Shown here: in pieces, positions 11,965 to 24,500 of the stretch
Position numbering within the stretch: position 1 is the stretch's first letter
How the letters are laid out: the number at the start of each line of letters is the position of its first letter
Assembly (NCBI GenBank): GCA_028023455.1
Contig: JAQFVV010000184.1
Coordinates: 1,116,001-1,180,000 of the forward strand
Reading direction: 5' to 3'
Length of the DNA: 64,000 nucleotides
Source: Epiperipatus broadwayi
Lineage: Eukaryota > Onychophora > Udeonychophora > Euonychophora > Peripatidae
The notes under the pieces: generated by a model
What the model was told of the DNA's origin: nothing
The model's database searches: none
What the model saw: the letters and a program-made list of their open reading frames with translations, nothing else
Translations under genes and position numbers: made by a program

Positions 11965-12360
11965 ACAAGTTTTAGTGATATACATATATATCAACTATAA
12001 GTATTCAGCCAATTTAAAGTACAATATAGTTTTACATTTTCATTTACTGTGCCAATACTAAAAACTTAAACATAATAAAGATTTAAAAAATGTATATTAA
12101 ATGCTTTTGTTGACTGTGCATTAAAAAGAAGCAAAATAATTGGTTCTTTAATCACAATGGAGTTTTTAGATTTAACTTGAAATAAAAGCATGGGGGTCCA
12201 GAAATTAATTAAGTTCAATTCTTATTTTTTATAACAAGCAATTGATTTAATTAATTTCTGGACCTTCCCTATGCTTTTATTTCAAAGTAAATCTAAAAAC
12301 TCCAATTGTGGTTAAAGAACCAATTATTTTACTTCTTTTTAGTGCATGGTCAATAAAAGG
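11965..12360 (+). repeat. Palindromic repeat family 2, copy 1
   Basis: The segment from ATCAACTATAAGTATTCAGCCAA to GGTCAATAAAAGG is homologous to 18180-18550. Its second half is an imperfect inverted repeat: about 12105-12220 pairs with 12245-12360 (ATAAAAGCATGG / CTATGCTTTTAT, AACTCCAATTGTGGTTAAAG and complements). Ends near ATTAATTTCTGGAC are shared with a stray piece at about 11930-11960. No coding sequence. A non-autonomous transposon is the likely origin. Confidence 0.75.
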
Positions 12361-12414
12361 ATTTAATACAAAAATTTTTTTATCTCTATTATTATTAAAT
12401 GTTTTTATTGGTTT

Positions 12415-13070
12415 TGAAAAATTGGTTTGTTTGTCTGTTAACTTTTGATCTTTTTCAAGTTAGAATAAATTTTTAAAATTGAGGTTTAATATATTTAAAT
12501 TCAATAGAAATGCTTGAAAATAAATATATAACTAAATTATATCACTCTGGTCCATTTTAAACAGTAATCTTTTCAGTATGTCAACTACATATGGAACACA
12601 GAGTGGGGAAAATATGAAAAATATTCAATAACTTCATGTCTATAACAGTTAATAATTATTCTAAAACTTTCATTTGTTTTAAATAATGATTGTAAGAGGA
12701 CAGTAAAAAAAATTCTTTCAATTTAATAACAATTTTTAAACTATTTTAAACTCAATGTATATATCATATTTAGAATGTGAACATAATTATATATGAATAA
12801 TGTCAGTATCGTTTTCTATTTTTATTTTAAAACAATCATTTTAAAATAAAAAGTAAACTAGAAAACTTGCATTATTTATTGCGAAAAATTGAGAAAGATC
12901 CAAATTTTTATCTTTAGCATTTTTTGTTTTAAAACAACTGTTTTAAAATAAAAATAAATCATATTATTGATTTATTAGATATATATAATTATGTACATAT
13001 ATTAAATATAATATAGACATTAAGAGTATATATATTAACTTATTACAGCAATATCTAATAACTTATATAT
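12415..13070 (+). repeat. Direct duplication, unit 2
   Basis: Partner of 11110-11930, with the same landmarks in the same order but somewhat shorter through small deletions. It ends in TA-rich sequence around 13010-13070. Confidence 0.72.
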
Positions 13071-13905
13071 ACTGTATAAATATTAAGTGAAGTTCATTTA
13101 CAATATATATACATCTATTATGTACATACTTTGGCTTTGGCTAAAGCTAGCTCAGTTCATGGATGCAGTTTTTAATTAAGAAAAAAATTTCTCACAGAAA
13201 AAAGCTAGCAAATTAAAGAATTCACAAATAACATTGGTTTAAACTAATCAGAGGGATCAGAAAGCATATAGTAGACATATAATGTATAAAGAAATCATAG
13301 TTGTAAAGTATTTAAAGAAAAATTAATGTATAATTTGGATTTAAATGTATATAGGACGTCTTACACATAGTAAATTTAAATATGTTTTAACTGTTGAGAT
13401 TGGGTGTAGTTCCTGGAAAGTAGAGGGGGACTAAGTATTAAGGTCAACAAGTAATATTTGGTTAGTAAAATAATGTAGATAATTAAAGGAGATCAATGTC
13501 AGTATCATAAATTTTAGCTTGCTAGTATTTGTATACAATTCAATAATCAATTTATATGATTAAATCTGTGAAATTTAATATTGTTCAATAGGTTTAGTGC
13601 TAGCTATATTTCCCATAGTTAGCTAGAAAGGCTATTGATGCATGAGGATGTGCATGGTAGTATAAAATAAATTTTATTTATTGGGACAATTATAAATTTT
13701 CTTATCTCATATAAGGTATCAATTGAAAGCAAATTGAAAGGGCTATAATTTCATATTAATTTCAAATAAATATCTGATAAAATTCAGTCATAAATTTTAA
13801 GTTAAAGTAACACCATTATTCTAAATTATAAAAATTTCATTTCAGTTTGCGACAATTGTATCTTGTTTTTTTTATACAATTTAAAACTGAGAAATTTTCA
13901 AGTAA
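13070..13905. other. AT-rich DNA, nothing recognised
   Basis: No open frame over 60 codons. CTTTGGCTTTGGCTAAAGCTAGC at about 13131 is a small imperfect repeat; no family was recognised. Confidence 0.5.
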
Positions 13906-13909
13906 ACCA

Positions 13910-14280
13910 TGTGATCATTTAACAGTGTGAATAATTAATATTAAAATTGGGTGTAATAACCAATCAAAATTTAATACCAAGGATTAATGGTCAAGTAGGC
14001 AGGTTTAAAGATGAGCGAGAACTGAAGATTATAAAAAGGCCATACACTATTTGAGAGGTATTCTCAGTTCCTGTTCTGTTCTTTGCCTGTTCTGGTTCCA
14101 TTCTGGTTCTGTTTTCATTAATTTTATTGTGTTACAGTGGAATTTTGTATTCTTTGGATTGTACCCATTTTCTGATTTAAAATTTCTGTTACAAACTGGA
14201 AGTAAAAGTAAAATTTGTACTAAGTTTAATAAATATGTCAACATAAATCTATAAATCAGATACACTTTTCATTCCCGACA
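13910..14280 (+). mobile_element. Candidate LTR (solo LTR or 5' LTR remnant)
   Basis: The segment begins TGTGATC and ends CCCGACA, giving TG...CA ends. It has a TATA box (TTATAAAAAGG, about 14030-14040) and an initiator-like TTCTCAGTTC about 30 bp downstream (about 14060-14069). AATAAA follows at 14228-14233, then a short U5-like tail. Downstream, TGGACCCCAAGGATGG (14293-14308) has the TGG start of a primer binding site. No gag or pol frame is readable after it and no second copy of the LTR occurs in the window. It could instead be a host TATA promoter with a short transcript. Confidence 0.45.
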
Positions 14281-14309
14281 TCAATCATTAATTGGACCCC
14301 AAGGATGGA

Positions 14310-17300
14310 AATTTTTTGTGTGATCAGTCAATGGATAGTGCATCTGAAATGGACTCTCCAATCTTCCCAATGTGAAATATCACAGATAGTAACTTTCTTT
14401 GATATTTATTTTGTTACAACAGTTTTATGTGAAATATTTGAATGGCTTTATTTGAGAAAGTGAAGGAAAATACTGAAATGTGAACATTTGCTATAGTTTA
14501 GTACTTGTGTTAAAATTATTTAGAATGTGGATCAAACTTTTCACAATTTTTTTTATCAAGAAGAAGAACTGTTTTGTGTGTGTGTGAGAGAGAGAGAAGT
14601 TAAAAATATGCCAACTTATGTGGAAAAAGATACTGAATAAATGAATATTATAAATGAAATTATAAATGTATGGTGGTAGTAATAAATGCTGAGCAGGACA
14701 TCTAAATGGAATTGCTAAACTTCTAATACCAGGAAATGACTGAATTCCTTAAATGCTGTTAAACTGAGTAATTTTGGATAATCCACTTTAGATTAAGTGA
14801 TTTTGTTTTAATATGAAATGCTTCACAAAGTATATGTAGACTAAGGATCCTAAGAAATAGTGCAGCTGCTTCATAAAAACATGCACATTCTAAACTTAAA
14901 AATATTAAGCAAGAGTGCAATTTTTGATGATTTTAAATGAAGGAGTTTTGGCCAATTGTGTGTTTTCATGTTTAAATACTGTAATGTATGTGCATCCATA
15001 ATATGTGGATTAACTTTAAATGATCTCAAGGAGAATGATGATCATGCTAATCATCACAGGGGTGGAAAGATCATAAGCAATAAACTGTGCCAAAAAACTT
15101 TTAAGTATAATTTTTTCTTTATTTTATTATGCATTTATTTATTGTATGTAGTGAAAGCTTATTTTATTTTAGGGTCTATTATTTAAAATATATTACTGAA
15201 TATACCCAGCATTAAATTTAAGTTATAATAGAGTAAAATATACCTTCTTCATTATATATCATTATAATTTAATTTTGATGCTACTGTAATATGAATGATT
15301 GGTCTGTGTGAAAGTTTAAAATGTTTACATGAGAGGTTCATGGATCTATAAAATATTTTTTATGCTTACAAGTAAATAATGATATTATTAATGTTTTATT
15401 TTATTGATTATATAGTCTTAAGATTTTGATATTACTATGTCTTGTATGATGAGAGATTTATATATAATTCTTGTAGGTTGAAAAGTGATGCACATTTCTT
15501 ATTTTGTAATTATTTAAGGCTTCAATAATTTTTATTATTATTTTTTTCTAGTCATATTTGACTGTTACAGCATTATCGATTTTATACATCAGTATAGTAT
15601 TTAGTGAGAGTTCAAACTCTGTTGTCTTAAAGTTAAGTGATGTTTGTGAATGACCATATATGTTCAAGGTATAATAAATTACTGCTGCCTTAAGAGTTGA
15701 AGTTGAGCATAGCTCTCTCATGATTATCGGTATTGAGTATTTTAGTAATGTAGTAGGAAATTGAGGGTGTATCCCCAGATCAATTGTCAATATATTCCAT
15801 AAGAGATATATCATAGGTTATAGTTGTAGAAGTGATTGATGCATTCCTAGATTTATATGTGTAGTGACTGAGTGCTAACATCTCCTGCAGCCCTCAAAAT
15901 AGAAGTACCCAGATTCATGCCATCACAGATTTAGTGCTTTGTAGTTTATTTTCCTTAGGGATATATATCTTTTGTAACCTTATTTTGTGTGAAAATATGT
16001 TAACTTAATGGTTGGTCATTATGTAATTCTTATTGAAGTGTAATACATACTTCAGGGAACTTTTTAAATTTAAGTGTGAATCAAGAATTGATGTATAATG
16101 CTTTGGCTGAGCATGGCTCATTATCATTTATAAAACCAATAATCATTCAAAATTTAAAAGTAGTGTTGATAATCTCAAAAAGCAATATGCATCATAACCA
16201 GCATGTAATAAAAGCAAGTCACCACTGAAATTGTAAGATTAAAGGTTTATTACTCATGTTGGGACATAGAAAGTATTAAGTGTGTAAGTGTAACCTCTAA
16301 AATAATTAATCAGTTTAGAATTAGAAAGCTAAGTCTCAAATGAACAGACAAGCTACAATTTAAAGGAGTAACTAAAAGTTATAAATTAAACCTGATTTGT
16401 TCATTTAATCAGTGTGATTATAAAAAATTAATGAAACAATTTATGATGTTTAGTTTGCAAAGTCATAGTAGCATCAAGAGGCATATATTTCTTTGATAAA
16501 TAGAATTAATTTAAAGATATTTTAGAATTTGATAATTTTAAGGACTGTTATAGTAAATAGTTATTTATGCTTGCCTCCCAGTGAAATGTTTCTAGACCAG
16601 CAAAATATGACTGGTTGAGATATATATATATTTATTAGTTTATTTTACTAAAGTCCCTATAAAGCTATAATTATGAAGACATGTCATGTAGAAATGTCTT
16701 AGCAAGCACAAAAGAGGGATCATATTCTCCGTAGCAACTGTAAATCCACTGTAAATATTTTGTTTGTTAGTTGGATTGCTATGATGCTATAATGAATTAA
16801 AATTTTGTAGTTTATCATTTGAATTGTTAATAAATGTTATGTGTTAATTAAATTTTATTGTTGTGTCTTAATGTTTTGTTACCCACAAAATCCAAAAACC
16901 TTAATCATATGCAAATTTAAATGTTATAATGCTTATTCCAGTACAGACACATTGCAAAAGTTTGATTATTAAATTGATATTTTCTACTGAAATCTGAAAT
17001 TTACTTTAAGAAACATTCATAACTTACTTTACAAATTATTATGGTTACACTGCAAACATTTGGAAGGAGATTTACTTAAGATTAATTATTATTTTCATTT
17101 TCGTAAATTTATTGTGTTGTGACTAATATCTTGAGTGGACATAAAAATCCCTTTTTCCATTCCTGGTATTTGAATGTGCTCCCAGTCAATAGTAATCTAG
17201 TTCAAAATTTAAAGTCAGTAGAATATTCTATTTTAGTTGATTGTTTAATAATTTATAAGATTTAATTATTATTATTGGTTGTTGAAAAGTAGATATTAGT

Positions 17301-17780
17301 TTAGAGATTATGAAAAGTAGATATTAGTTTAGAGATCAAGCGCGTGTCTACTTAAGTTATATTGATGGGATAACATTCATCGGTCAACAATCAATTAGTA
17401 AATCACCAATAAAATTTGGCATTTCTGATTTGAACCTGAGACTACAATTTTTCCAATTTTGAAAGAAGAGCTCATGAACTTATCATTATAGAATTAATGT
17501 GGTATTATAAATTAATTAAATCAATAAGACGGTTTATTCCGTGTATATCTGATAATGAAAATACAACAGTGTGGAGGAGTTAAAGATAGTAACGTTTAGT
17601 GGAGGAGGAGAATGTAGAGAAGTTATTATTGGAATAAAATAATTGTAACTATGATGTTGGTGATTTATGTGGGGTATACTGAGGTCATTAAAGTGTTAAA
17701 AGGATGAGTCAATGTTTCTCCTACTCTCTTAGCTTATTGGTAACATTTTAGAATGTTTATTATTAGTATAATTATAGGTG
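14310..17780. other. AT-rich DNA without recognisable genes
   Basis: Open frames here (longest 88 aa at 15548-15814 minus, 76 aa at 14956-15186 plus) show no motif, no plausible splice context and no resemblance to a family. Minor features are (GT)n(GA)n at about 14573-14598, a 26-bp tandem repeat GAAAAGTAGATATTAGTTTAGAGAT at about 17284-17337, and a B-box-like GATTTGAACCTGAGAC at about 17428-17443 (minus reading). Confidence 0.55.
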
Positions 17781-17789
17781 TTCGCGACA

Positions 17790-18114
17790 TGTTACCAAAG
17801 CAATTGTTGAACCCTAAGCATAAGCAATAGGGGATTGGTATTTTATTTACTTTGCATGACATATAAAAATAGCTGTGTTTGATTCATGTGACTTTTACAA
17901 GTGCATGATAGCCAAGACAGTCCATTCCCTTTTGTGAGTTACAATTTGGCTGGATCGATTTAAGAAACCATTTAATTTAAGAAGAGAATTAAATTTAGAT
18001 ATTTTGCAAGTTAAAATTATTTTAGAAGTTAATAAATTACTTTCATGTAAATTCATAATTTGTAAATCTATAACTCCAGCGAATCGGTACAACAGCTATT
18101 CTGTTAAAGTTACA
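17790..18114 (+). mobile_element. Candidate LTR with downstream primer-binding-like site
   Basis: The ends TGTTAC and GTTACA are near-inverted. A TATA box ATATAAAAATAG lies at 17861-17872 and AATAAA at 18031-18036. Immediately downstream, TGGTGCCCTGTTACC (18118-18132) has the form of a tRNA primer-binding site. GTTACAATTTGG occurs both at the right end and inside the unit (about 17938). No coding region follows: within 60 bp the sequence passes into the family 2 palindromic repeat, so any internal domain is lost. No second LTR is visible. Confidence 0.4.
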
Positions 18115-18179
18115 ATTTGGTGCCCTGTTACCTGTATGTATATCTCTCTTCACTCACTCCCCAGTTACAATATATATAT

Positions 18180-18555
18180 ATATATCAACTATAAGTGTCC
18201 AGTCAATTTAAAGTACAATATAGTTTTACATTTTTATTTATTGTGCTAATACTAAAAACTTAAAAATTATAGAGATTAAAAAATGCTTTATATTAAATGC
18301 TTTTATTGACTGAGAACTAAAAAGAAATAAAATAATTGTTTCTTCAACCACAATTGGAATTTTTAAATTTAACTTGAAATAAAAGCATGGAGGATCCATA
18401 AATTAATTGAGACAATCCCTATTTTTATAACAATGGATTAACTTAATTAATTTCTGGACACCCCTCCCATGCTTTTATTTCAAGTTAAATCTAAAAACTC
18501 CAATTGTGATTAAAGAAACATTTTTTAATGCGCAGGTCAATAAAATCATTTAATA
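18180..18555 (+). repeat. Palindromic repeat family 2, copy 2
   Basis: Homologous to 11965-12360 over about 370 bp. The inverted-repeat half spans about 18290-18410 and 18435-18550, with ATAAAAGCATGGAGG / CCTCCCATGCTTTTAT and ATTAATT(T)CTGGAC-type termini. A poly-A run (about 18559-18573) follows. Non-coding. Confidence 0.78.
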
Positions 18556-18574
18556 TTAAAAAAAAAAAAAAAAT

Positions 18575-20010
18575 CTATTATTTTATCCTAATCTTTTTCT
18601 TTCTAAAGTTATAGTAACTATTTAAAAAGATCAAAAAAAAAAATCCTTTAATTTTTTTCTCAGTTGAGAAGCCAACCAGTTACTCTTAATACTTATCTAA
18701 ATACTATAGTCTGAATAATTATATATATATATAACATTTAGTTTTTGCAAAAATATTTTTCTTTATAACATAGGTCAAAGAAAATTTGTAATCTATCCAG
18801 AAAGCCAGTGACAGCCAAGTACTTTGGTTATTTAATTTATTGATTTAATTAACAATTTGAATCCATTAAACAAGTCTGCAGATCAATAAAACATTAGACA
18901 AATGGATCTACATATATGCATTTCTTTGTATGTGTTTATTATAACTTGATTATTCATTTAATTTTGTTTCAAAAAGTTATACAAACAGTAAGTGGGTTTT
19001 TACTGCTGCTGTTTTTAATCATGTGATCTAATAATCCAATAAAAATACCATTAATAATTTAAATATTGCATCTAACAAAAAAATGGCAGTATTCTATTTA
19101 ATTGAATAAAAGTTAAATCGAATTATATCTATAAAATGTAAGTAAAGCTCTCTCTTAACTTAATTGTGACTGACAGATTAATACATCTTTCTTGGGACAA
19201 AATCTAAATTCTTAATAATGGCTTTAGCTTAAGATATTTTTTAGTTGAAAAAGAATAAAAATATCACATGTATGTATTTTTAGTTTTTCAAATTTGATGA
19301 GAGGGGTGAAAGTTTTTTTTTTTATAAGAAGCAATGAGAATTTTATAAAACTGTCACAAAAGATAAAATTGTTAGCTTCTCAAACAGATTTTAGAATTAC
19401 TCAAGACTGTTTTTCAATCAATAATTCAAAATATGTGAAATTTTATCTAACTATTTTTTATATTTTGAAAATGCATAATTTACTATAAGCATCAGAATTC
19501 TAAAGAATAGTTTTAAAATACTAATTTAAATTTTAGAACTAAGAAATAGTAAATAGGTTTACTACAAATTAATAACAACAAAAAAATCTAGATATTTCAC
19601 AATTTTTTATTATTTGTTTAATATTTTTTGTATGTAAAAAATAATTTATTTGATTTATCATCATCATAATTTGATTTATTGGCATGATTCAGTGAAATAA
19701 TAAAATAGTGGACTCAAAAACTAAAAATGCATGGATTTCGGTAGCTTAAACATCTTATGATTTTCTGTTTGACAAATCATTAGATTACTTATTTTGTTTA
19801 TTATAACTAGTTTCTAGTATGGTTCTTTTAAGTTCAGAAGGAAAAACAACAATTGTGTAACAAAATATTAAAAAATGGATTGCATGCAATGATTACACAA
19901 ATTAATCTGATCATTATTTTTTATCTCTATCTAACATTTTGCAATGCTGTTTAAAGCAAGATTTTTCTTTCTAAAAATTTGTATATTTTGCTTAAATTTA
20001 ACACTCCATT
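18575..20010. other. AT-rich DNA, nothing recognised
   Basis: Short (TA)n tract at about 18720-18734 and an ATCATCATCAT tract at about 19658-19668. The 64-aa frame at 19294-19488 has no motif. Confidence 0.5.
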
Positions 20011-20019
20011 GCATCCTAT

Positions 20020-20480
20020 TTTCAATCATATTTTACAAATAAAAATATTCAAAATTTTGCTTCTTTAGAGCAATTTTCAAATAATCTTTATAATATAAAT
20101 GGAATCTATTTTTCCCATGAAAAATGTACTCAATCTCACTATAAAATACGCTTTAGAAACAGGCTGTTACTGTTAATTTATTTCATGTATTCGATACATG
20201 CTTTTTTTTTCAACAGTAGGTTCAATAGTATTATATCAAATAAGCTGAATAACATATAGTTTGATCTCATGATTTTGCAATCATAAATTGGAGGTAATAA
20301 TAATAGATCACTAAAATAAAATATCATTTAACTTGTTAAACACAGAATAACACATTGGAATCTATGCTACATCTTAATATATTTTTAAGTATATAAAGAC
20401 AAATTTAAATTAATTTTGTAAAAATATAAAAACCTTAATAAAAGATACCTCTTCCATTTTAAATATAATATTTTTCTATT
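20020..20480 (-). pseudogene. Non-LTR retrotransposon relic (family B), minus strand
   Basis: DNA landmarks align, in order, with the better family B copy at 53715-54540. ATAATCTTTATAATATAAATGGAATC matches ATAATCCTTATATCATAAATGAGTTC, and the shared pieces CACTATAAAATAC, TTCAATAGTAT, GCTGAATAACATAT, TTTAACTTGTTAAA and ACACATTGGAATCT follow. They correspond to the C-terminal part after the RT core. A deletion of about 150 bp lies in the middle. No frame longer than about 30 codons survives. Confidence 0.6.
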
Positions 20481-20689
20481 ATAATAAATGAAACTTACAT
20501 AATTAATGTACTGCAACATTAAATAACTTGAAAGAAGTTAATTAAATAGTCATTTTCTAAATTATAATCAGCAAGTTTTCTTAAACCGTTTAACAAATGA
20601 GTGTCAGAAGTCATTTTAAATCTTAGCTCAGTTAATAAATAGAAGGTTTTTTTTTTGGTTTTTTTTACTCTGAGAAGAGTCTAATATCT

Positions 20690-20776
20690 TTATCATTAGT
20701 TTGATGCTTACAAGATCATAAAATGCCCAAGACTTATCATTAGTTTGATGCTTACAAGATTATAAAATGCAATCCA
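20690..20776 (+). repeat. 44-bp tandem duplication (2 copies)
   Basis: TTATCATTAGTTTGATGCTTACAAGAT(C/T)ATAAAATGC occurs at 20690 and again at 20734, with one substitution in about 37 bp. A recent slippage or unequal-exchange event in non-coding DNA. Confidence 0.9.
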
Positions 20777-20779
20777 GGG

Positions 20780-22455
20780 GCATTATGAATTAATTTGTTT
20801 GATCACATATTTGCTTCCAACATATTAATTATTTATTATTATTATATATATATACAATAGCCAAATTTTGAATTATAAATTACAGTATTATAAAATTCAC
20901 AGAATTAATTTCAAATAAAACTTTTTCATTAGCTATGCTAATCCTTTTCATATTATTAATCTCAAATCAGAATAGGCTATATATTTTTTTGTAAGCAGAT
21001 TTTACTGACTGCATTTGAAAATATAAAAAACTAAATACACTCATTCATTAAATGTGAAACTGGTAATAAGTATAAATTTAGATGTATAATCATATTCTGG
21101 CCAGATATTTTTTTATAATTATTGGAATTCATTTTAAATAACTTTTGACTGAAAGTAAAATAAAAATATAATATTTTTAATATTTTTAATTATGGCTTTT
21201 TTATGTTCAAATTTCATTATATAATGCATGTATGATTGAATTGATGAATAGCTAACAATATGCTGTCTATCTACTATGTTGATTTATCTTTTTAATTACA
21301 TCTACTATAACGTAAAATATTAACTATTTATTATCTTTATTTACTTTTTATTTTCAGAATTTACTGAATGCTTCTCTTTATATTTTTGTAAATAAATTAA
21401 ACTTAGGATTTAGGCTAATACCAACTACTATCTTATATTTTGCAATTTAGTAAAACAACTCTATCAATGTAGATAAATATCCAATATTCTTAAATTCAAA
21501 TGCCTATAGAGGTTGTTGCTAGGTTATAACAAGTAGATGTTGGCTGTTAATTACTCTTTGTACAAATATTACTTTATTTATCACCATGTGATAAAGTTTT
21601 TGCAATCACACTTCTATGACCACATTTATTAATTTTTTTCATTTATTTATTTATTAAAAAAATGTCAGTTTTATCAAAAATTATCAATATGATAATTTAT
21701 GGCAGCATTCTAACAGTAAGTATAGAGATTTAACTTTTTTGACAATTGATTCATAGCTAGATCTTGTCACCAGATGGTTTTAAGAATTCATCTCCAGCAA
21801 CACAGTCCAAAAGCATCCATCTTTTTTTCATGTTTTTTACATGAAGATGAAGTCCCATCCATATACCAATACTAAGAAGATTAACATGTGAACAATAATC
21901 ACTTTTGTCACTATTGAGATATCTGTGACTTTAATTATGGGAATTACTTGATTATAAGCAACTTCATTCTTACTTTGGTACACTTTCTACTATTTCAAAT
22001 TTTAGAGACCAGAGCTGATTTTTTTTTTTTTTTAATTTTATCAGTAGATAAAATCTTTGCCTCTTTACTGTTTAAAAGCACAACAGCAATTTCACTTTTC
22101 ATTTTATTCTTGAACAAACATATTAAGATTCTTTGTGGTATTGATGAGGTGTGGATTACATAATCAAGTAAATATTTAGATTTTTGTATCAGATTTTAAA
22201 TATTTTCTTGATTTTTTTTTTACCATTAACTTTTCTTTTTAATACTCACATTCATTGCAAAAATGTTTTTTATCAATATTTAATTAAAATAATGTTTTAT
22301 AAAACTTATCATGCATATAATATTTCAAACATTATCAAATTTAAGATCTTACTTAATTATTCTAAGGCTTAAGAAATATCACACAAATTAATTGAAAAGT
22401 TGCAAATATTTTATAAATATAATTAATATTGTAATATAATTACATTATATATCTG
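20780..22455. other. AT-rich DNA, nothing recognised
   Basis: Contains (TA)n at about 20843-20854 and long T runs near 22019-22034. The frames at 21948-22163 and 22184-22372 are hydrophobic only because of T-rich codons and have no start context or homology. Confidence 0.5.
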
Positions 22456-22464
22456 CAACTCCAG

Positions 22465-22530
22465 AACTTCCTAATTTAGTGTTAATGTATTCATTTCTCA
22501 TTTCTATGCAATGGGTTTGAATCCAAGCTA
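22465..22530 (+). repeat. tRNA-like segment, possible SINE head
   Basis: TTTAGTGTTAATG (22475-22487) resembles a degenerate A box, and GGGTTTGAATCC (22513-22524) is close to the B-box consensus GGTTCRANNCC. The spacing of about 38 bp suits a tRNA-derived SINE. Acceptor-stem pairing is not evident, so this is not called as a functional tRNA. Confidence 0.4.
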
Positions 22531-22687
22531 AGTAGTTAAGTAAAACTTCTTTCAACTTTCAATCAGGCATAGGATTTTTTTTAGATAATTGACCTATAAC
22601 TAATCCAAATAGTCCAATATTGGTAGATAAGTAATTATCTAGCTATTGTTAAATAGAGAGTAATACAAAACTGGGAAAGTATCCAAA

Positions 22688-22735
22688 ACTTCACCAACCT
22701 GCAATTGGAAAACTTCACCAACCTACAATTGGAAA
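22688..22735 (+). repeat. Short tandem duplication (about 24 bp, 2 copies)
   Basis: AACTTCACCAACCTGCAATTGGAA is followed at once by AACTTCACCAACCTACAATTGGAA with one difference. Confidence 0.9.
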
Positions 22736-22806
22736 GCCTGATATTATTTTTTTACTTCACTATTTCTCTGTAAATAAATGTTATTTAAAGCCTTTGCCTT
22801 ACATAG

Positions 22807-23715
22807 AGCTATTTAAAAAGGGAAGATGGATTATTTTACAATATATATATATTAATATATATATATATTAATATGAAGATCATTATAAATAAAAGATATG
22901 AACAGAGATTTCAGATTTCTCCATGTATTTTTGTGCAAATATTGGCATTATACTAATATTTCACCTGAAAGCCAACAATCATTATTTGGATAGTAGCAAT
23001 AATTCAGAGATATCACAGAGATCTCCCCAAAAAATGTTAAATGTTAATTTGAATTTAAAATTAATTTGAAATTTGACAGGTGGGATAATTATAAATGAGA
23101 AGTCTTAGTTTGAATCAAAAAGCTTTTTATTAATATTTATCTTAAATAGAGCTATTTAAAAAGGGAAGGTGGATTATTTTTACAATGTATATATTAAAAT
23201 CAAAACTACCTCAAATCCAAAATTAAACCAGACCAGCATAAAAATAATATTAAAACACAACCTAAGGTTTCACTGCTACAAGCAGACTTCTCAAGTGTAA
23301 AGAACTACAAAAACTACACAATATATATAATATTAAAAACTACCCACAAATCCATTCAATTCCCATCCACCCTTAATATTAAAAAAACTCTTAAATAAGT
23401 TAATTGCTTCAAAATAATAAATTTTCAATAATAATATGAAGATCATTATAAATAAAAGATATGAACAGAGATTTCAGATTTCCCCATGTATTTTTGTGCA
23501 AATATTGGCATTATACTAACATTTCATCTGAAAGCCAACAATTATTATTTGGATAGTAGCAATAATTCAGAGATATCACAGAGAGCCCCCAAAAAATGTT
23601 ATATGTTAATTTGAATTTAAAATTAATTTGAAATTTGACAGGTGGTATAATTATATAAGTCTTAGTTTGATTCAAAAAGCTTTTTATTAACATTTATCTT
23701 AAATAACATTCAAAC
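22807..23715 (+). repeat. Nested local duplication (two units of about 280 bp)
   Basis: About 22871-23150 and about 23434-23710 are more than 90% alike by eye, from ATATGAAGATCATTATAAAT to TTTATCTTAAAT. A separate 40-bp piece, GAGCTATTTAAAAAGGGAAG, occurs at 22807 and again at about 23150, just after unit 1, so the array is nested. The 60-aa frame at 23511-23693 is incidental. Confidence 0.88.
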
Positions 23716-23955
23716 ATAAAGTGTTTATTTTATTGCTATAATCTTAATAATGATTCAGAAACTTGATTTTTTGAGCCTCTCTGCAATATCTCTGAATGGC
23801 ATCTACTAATAAGATGATGACTATTAGAATATTTACTACATGCAATGTGTACACATATAAAACGAATATATGTATAATTCTAAAAAAAACGCACACCAAT
23901 ATGTAATAAAATTTAATATTAAATAAAAGAATGTACAGCAGGATGATTCACGTAC

Positions 23956-23957
<2 letters not shown>

Positions 23958-23987
<30 letters not shown>

Positions 23988-23990
23988 AAT
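23958..23990 (+). repeat. (TG)n microsatellite
   Basis: About 13 TG units following a short (TA)n. Similar TA/TG tracts occur at 3927, 22845, 26534, 37253, 37606, 39547, 48598 and 49566. Confidence 0.95.
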
Positions 23991-24500
23991 AAATTAAGTT
24001 TGATATCTGTATTCGTTCCACAATATATATATAATATACAAATCAATATATATATTATACCGGATACTCAATCTATTCTGAAACAGAGGGCGCCACCAGA
24101 CCACTACATGTCTGGAAAATTTGTTTACTGTGATCAGAATAGATGATGATGATGATGGTTTGCGCCGACTAGACTCAGGGAGAAACAAGAGATCTTAAAT
24201 TGTTTAGACAATTGAGACAAAAGCACAAAGACAAACGTCAGCCAAATTAAGTTCAAACATATTTCATAAATTTTATTATGAGAAAATAAATTATTAAATA
24301 TAAGTTTATGACCCAATAGATGGGGGTTAACTCAGGCATGTACCAGACATACTAAAGGCAAAGCTATGACAGACTGACTGATCTTCTAATAAACAAATTT
24401 AAAAGGGAGGAAGCAAATTTCATTCAGCAAAGGATTCACCTAAACATTGGTCTTCACTTTCAGATATTTAAACCATATGCCCCTGAAGTAGATCAAAGAA

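Noticed and set aside
14047-14265. Overlapping 67- and 72-aa frames on both strands
   Set aside because: They lie within the candidate LTR and mirror each other; no motif, so likely chance.
22465-22530. A functional tRNA gene
   Set aside because: Only the B box is convincing; there are no paired acceptor ends.
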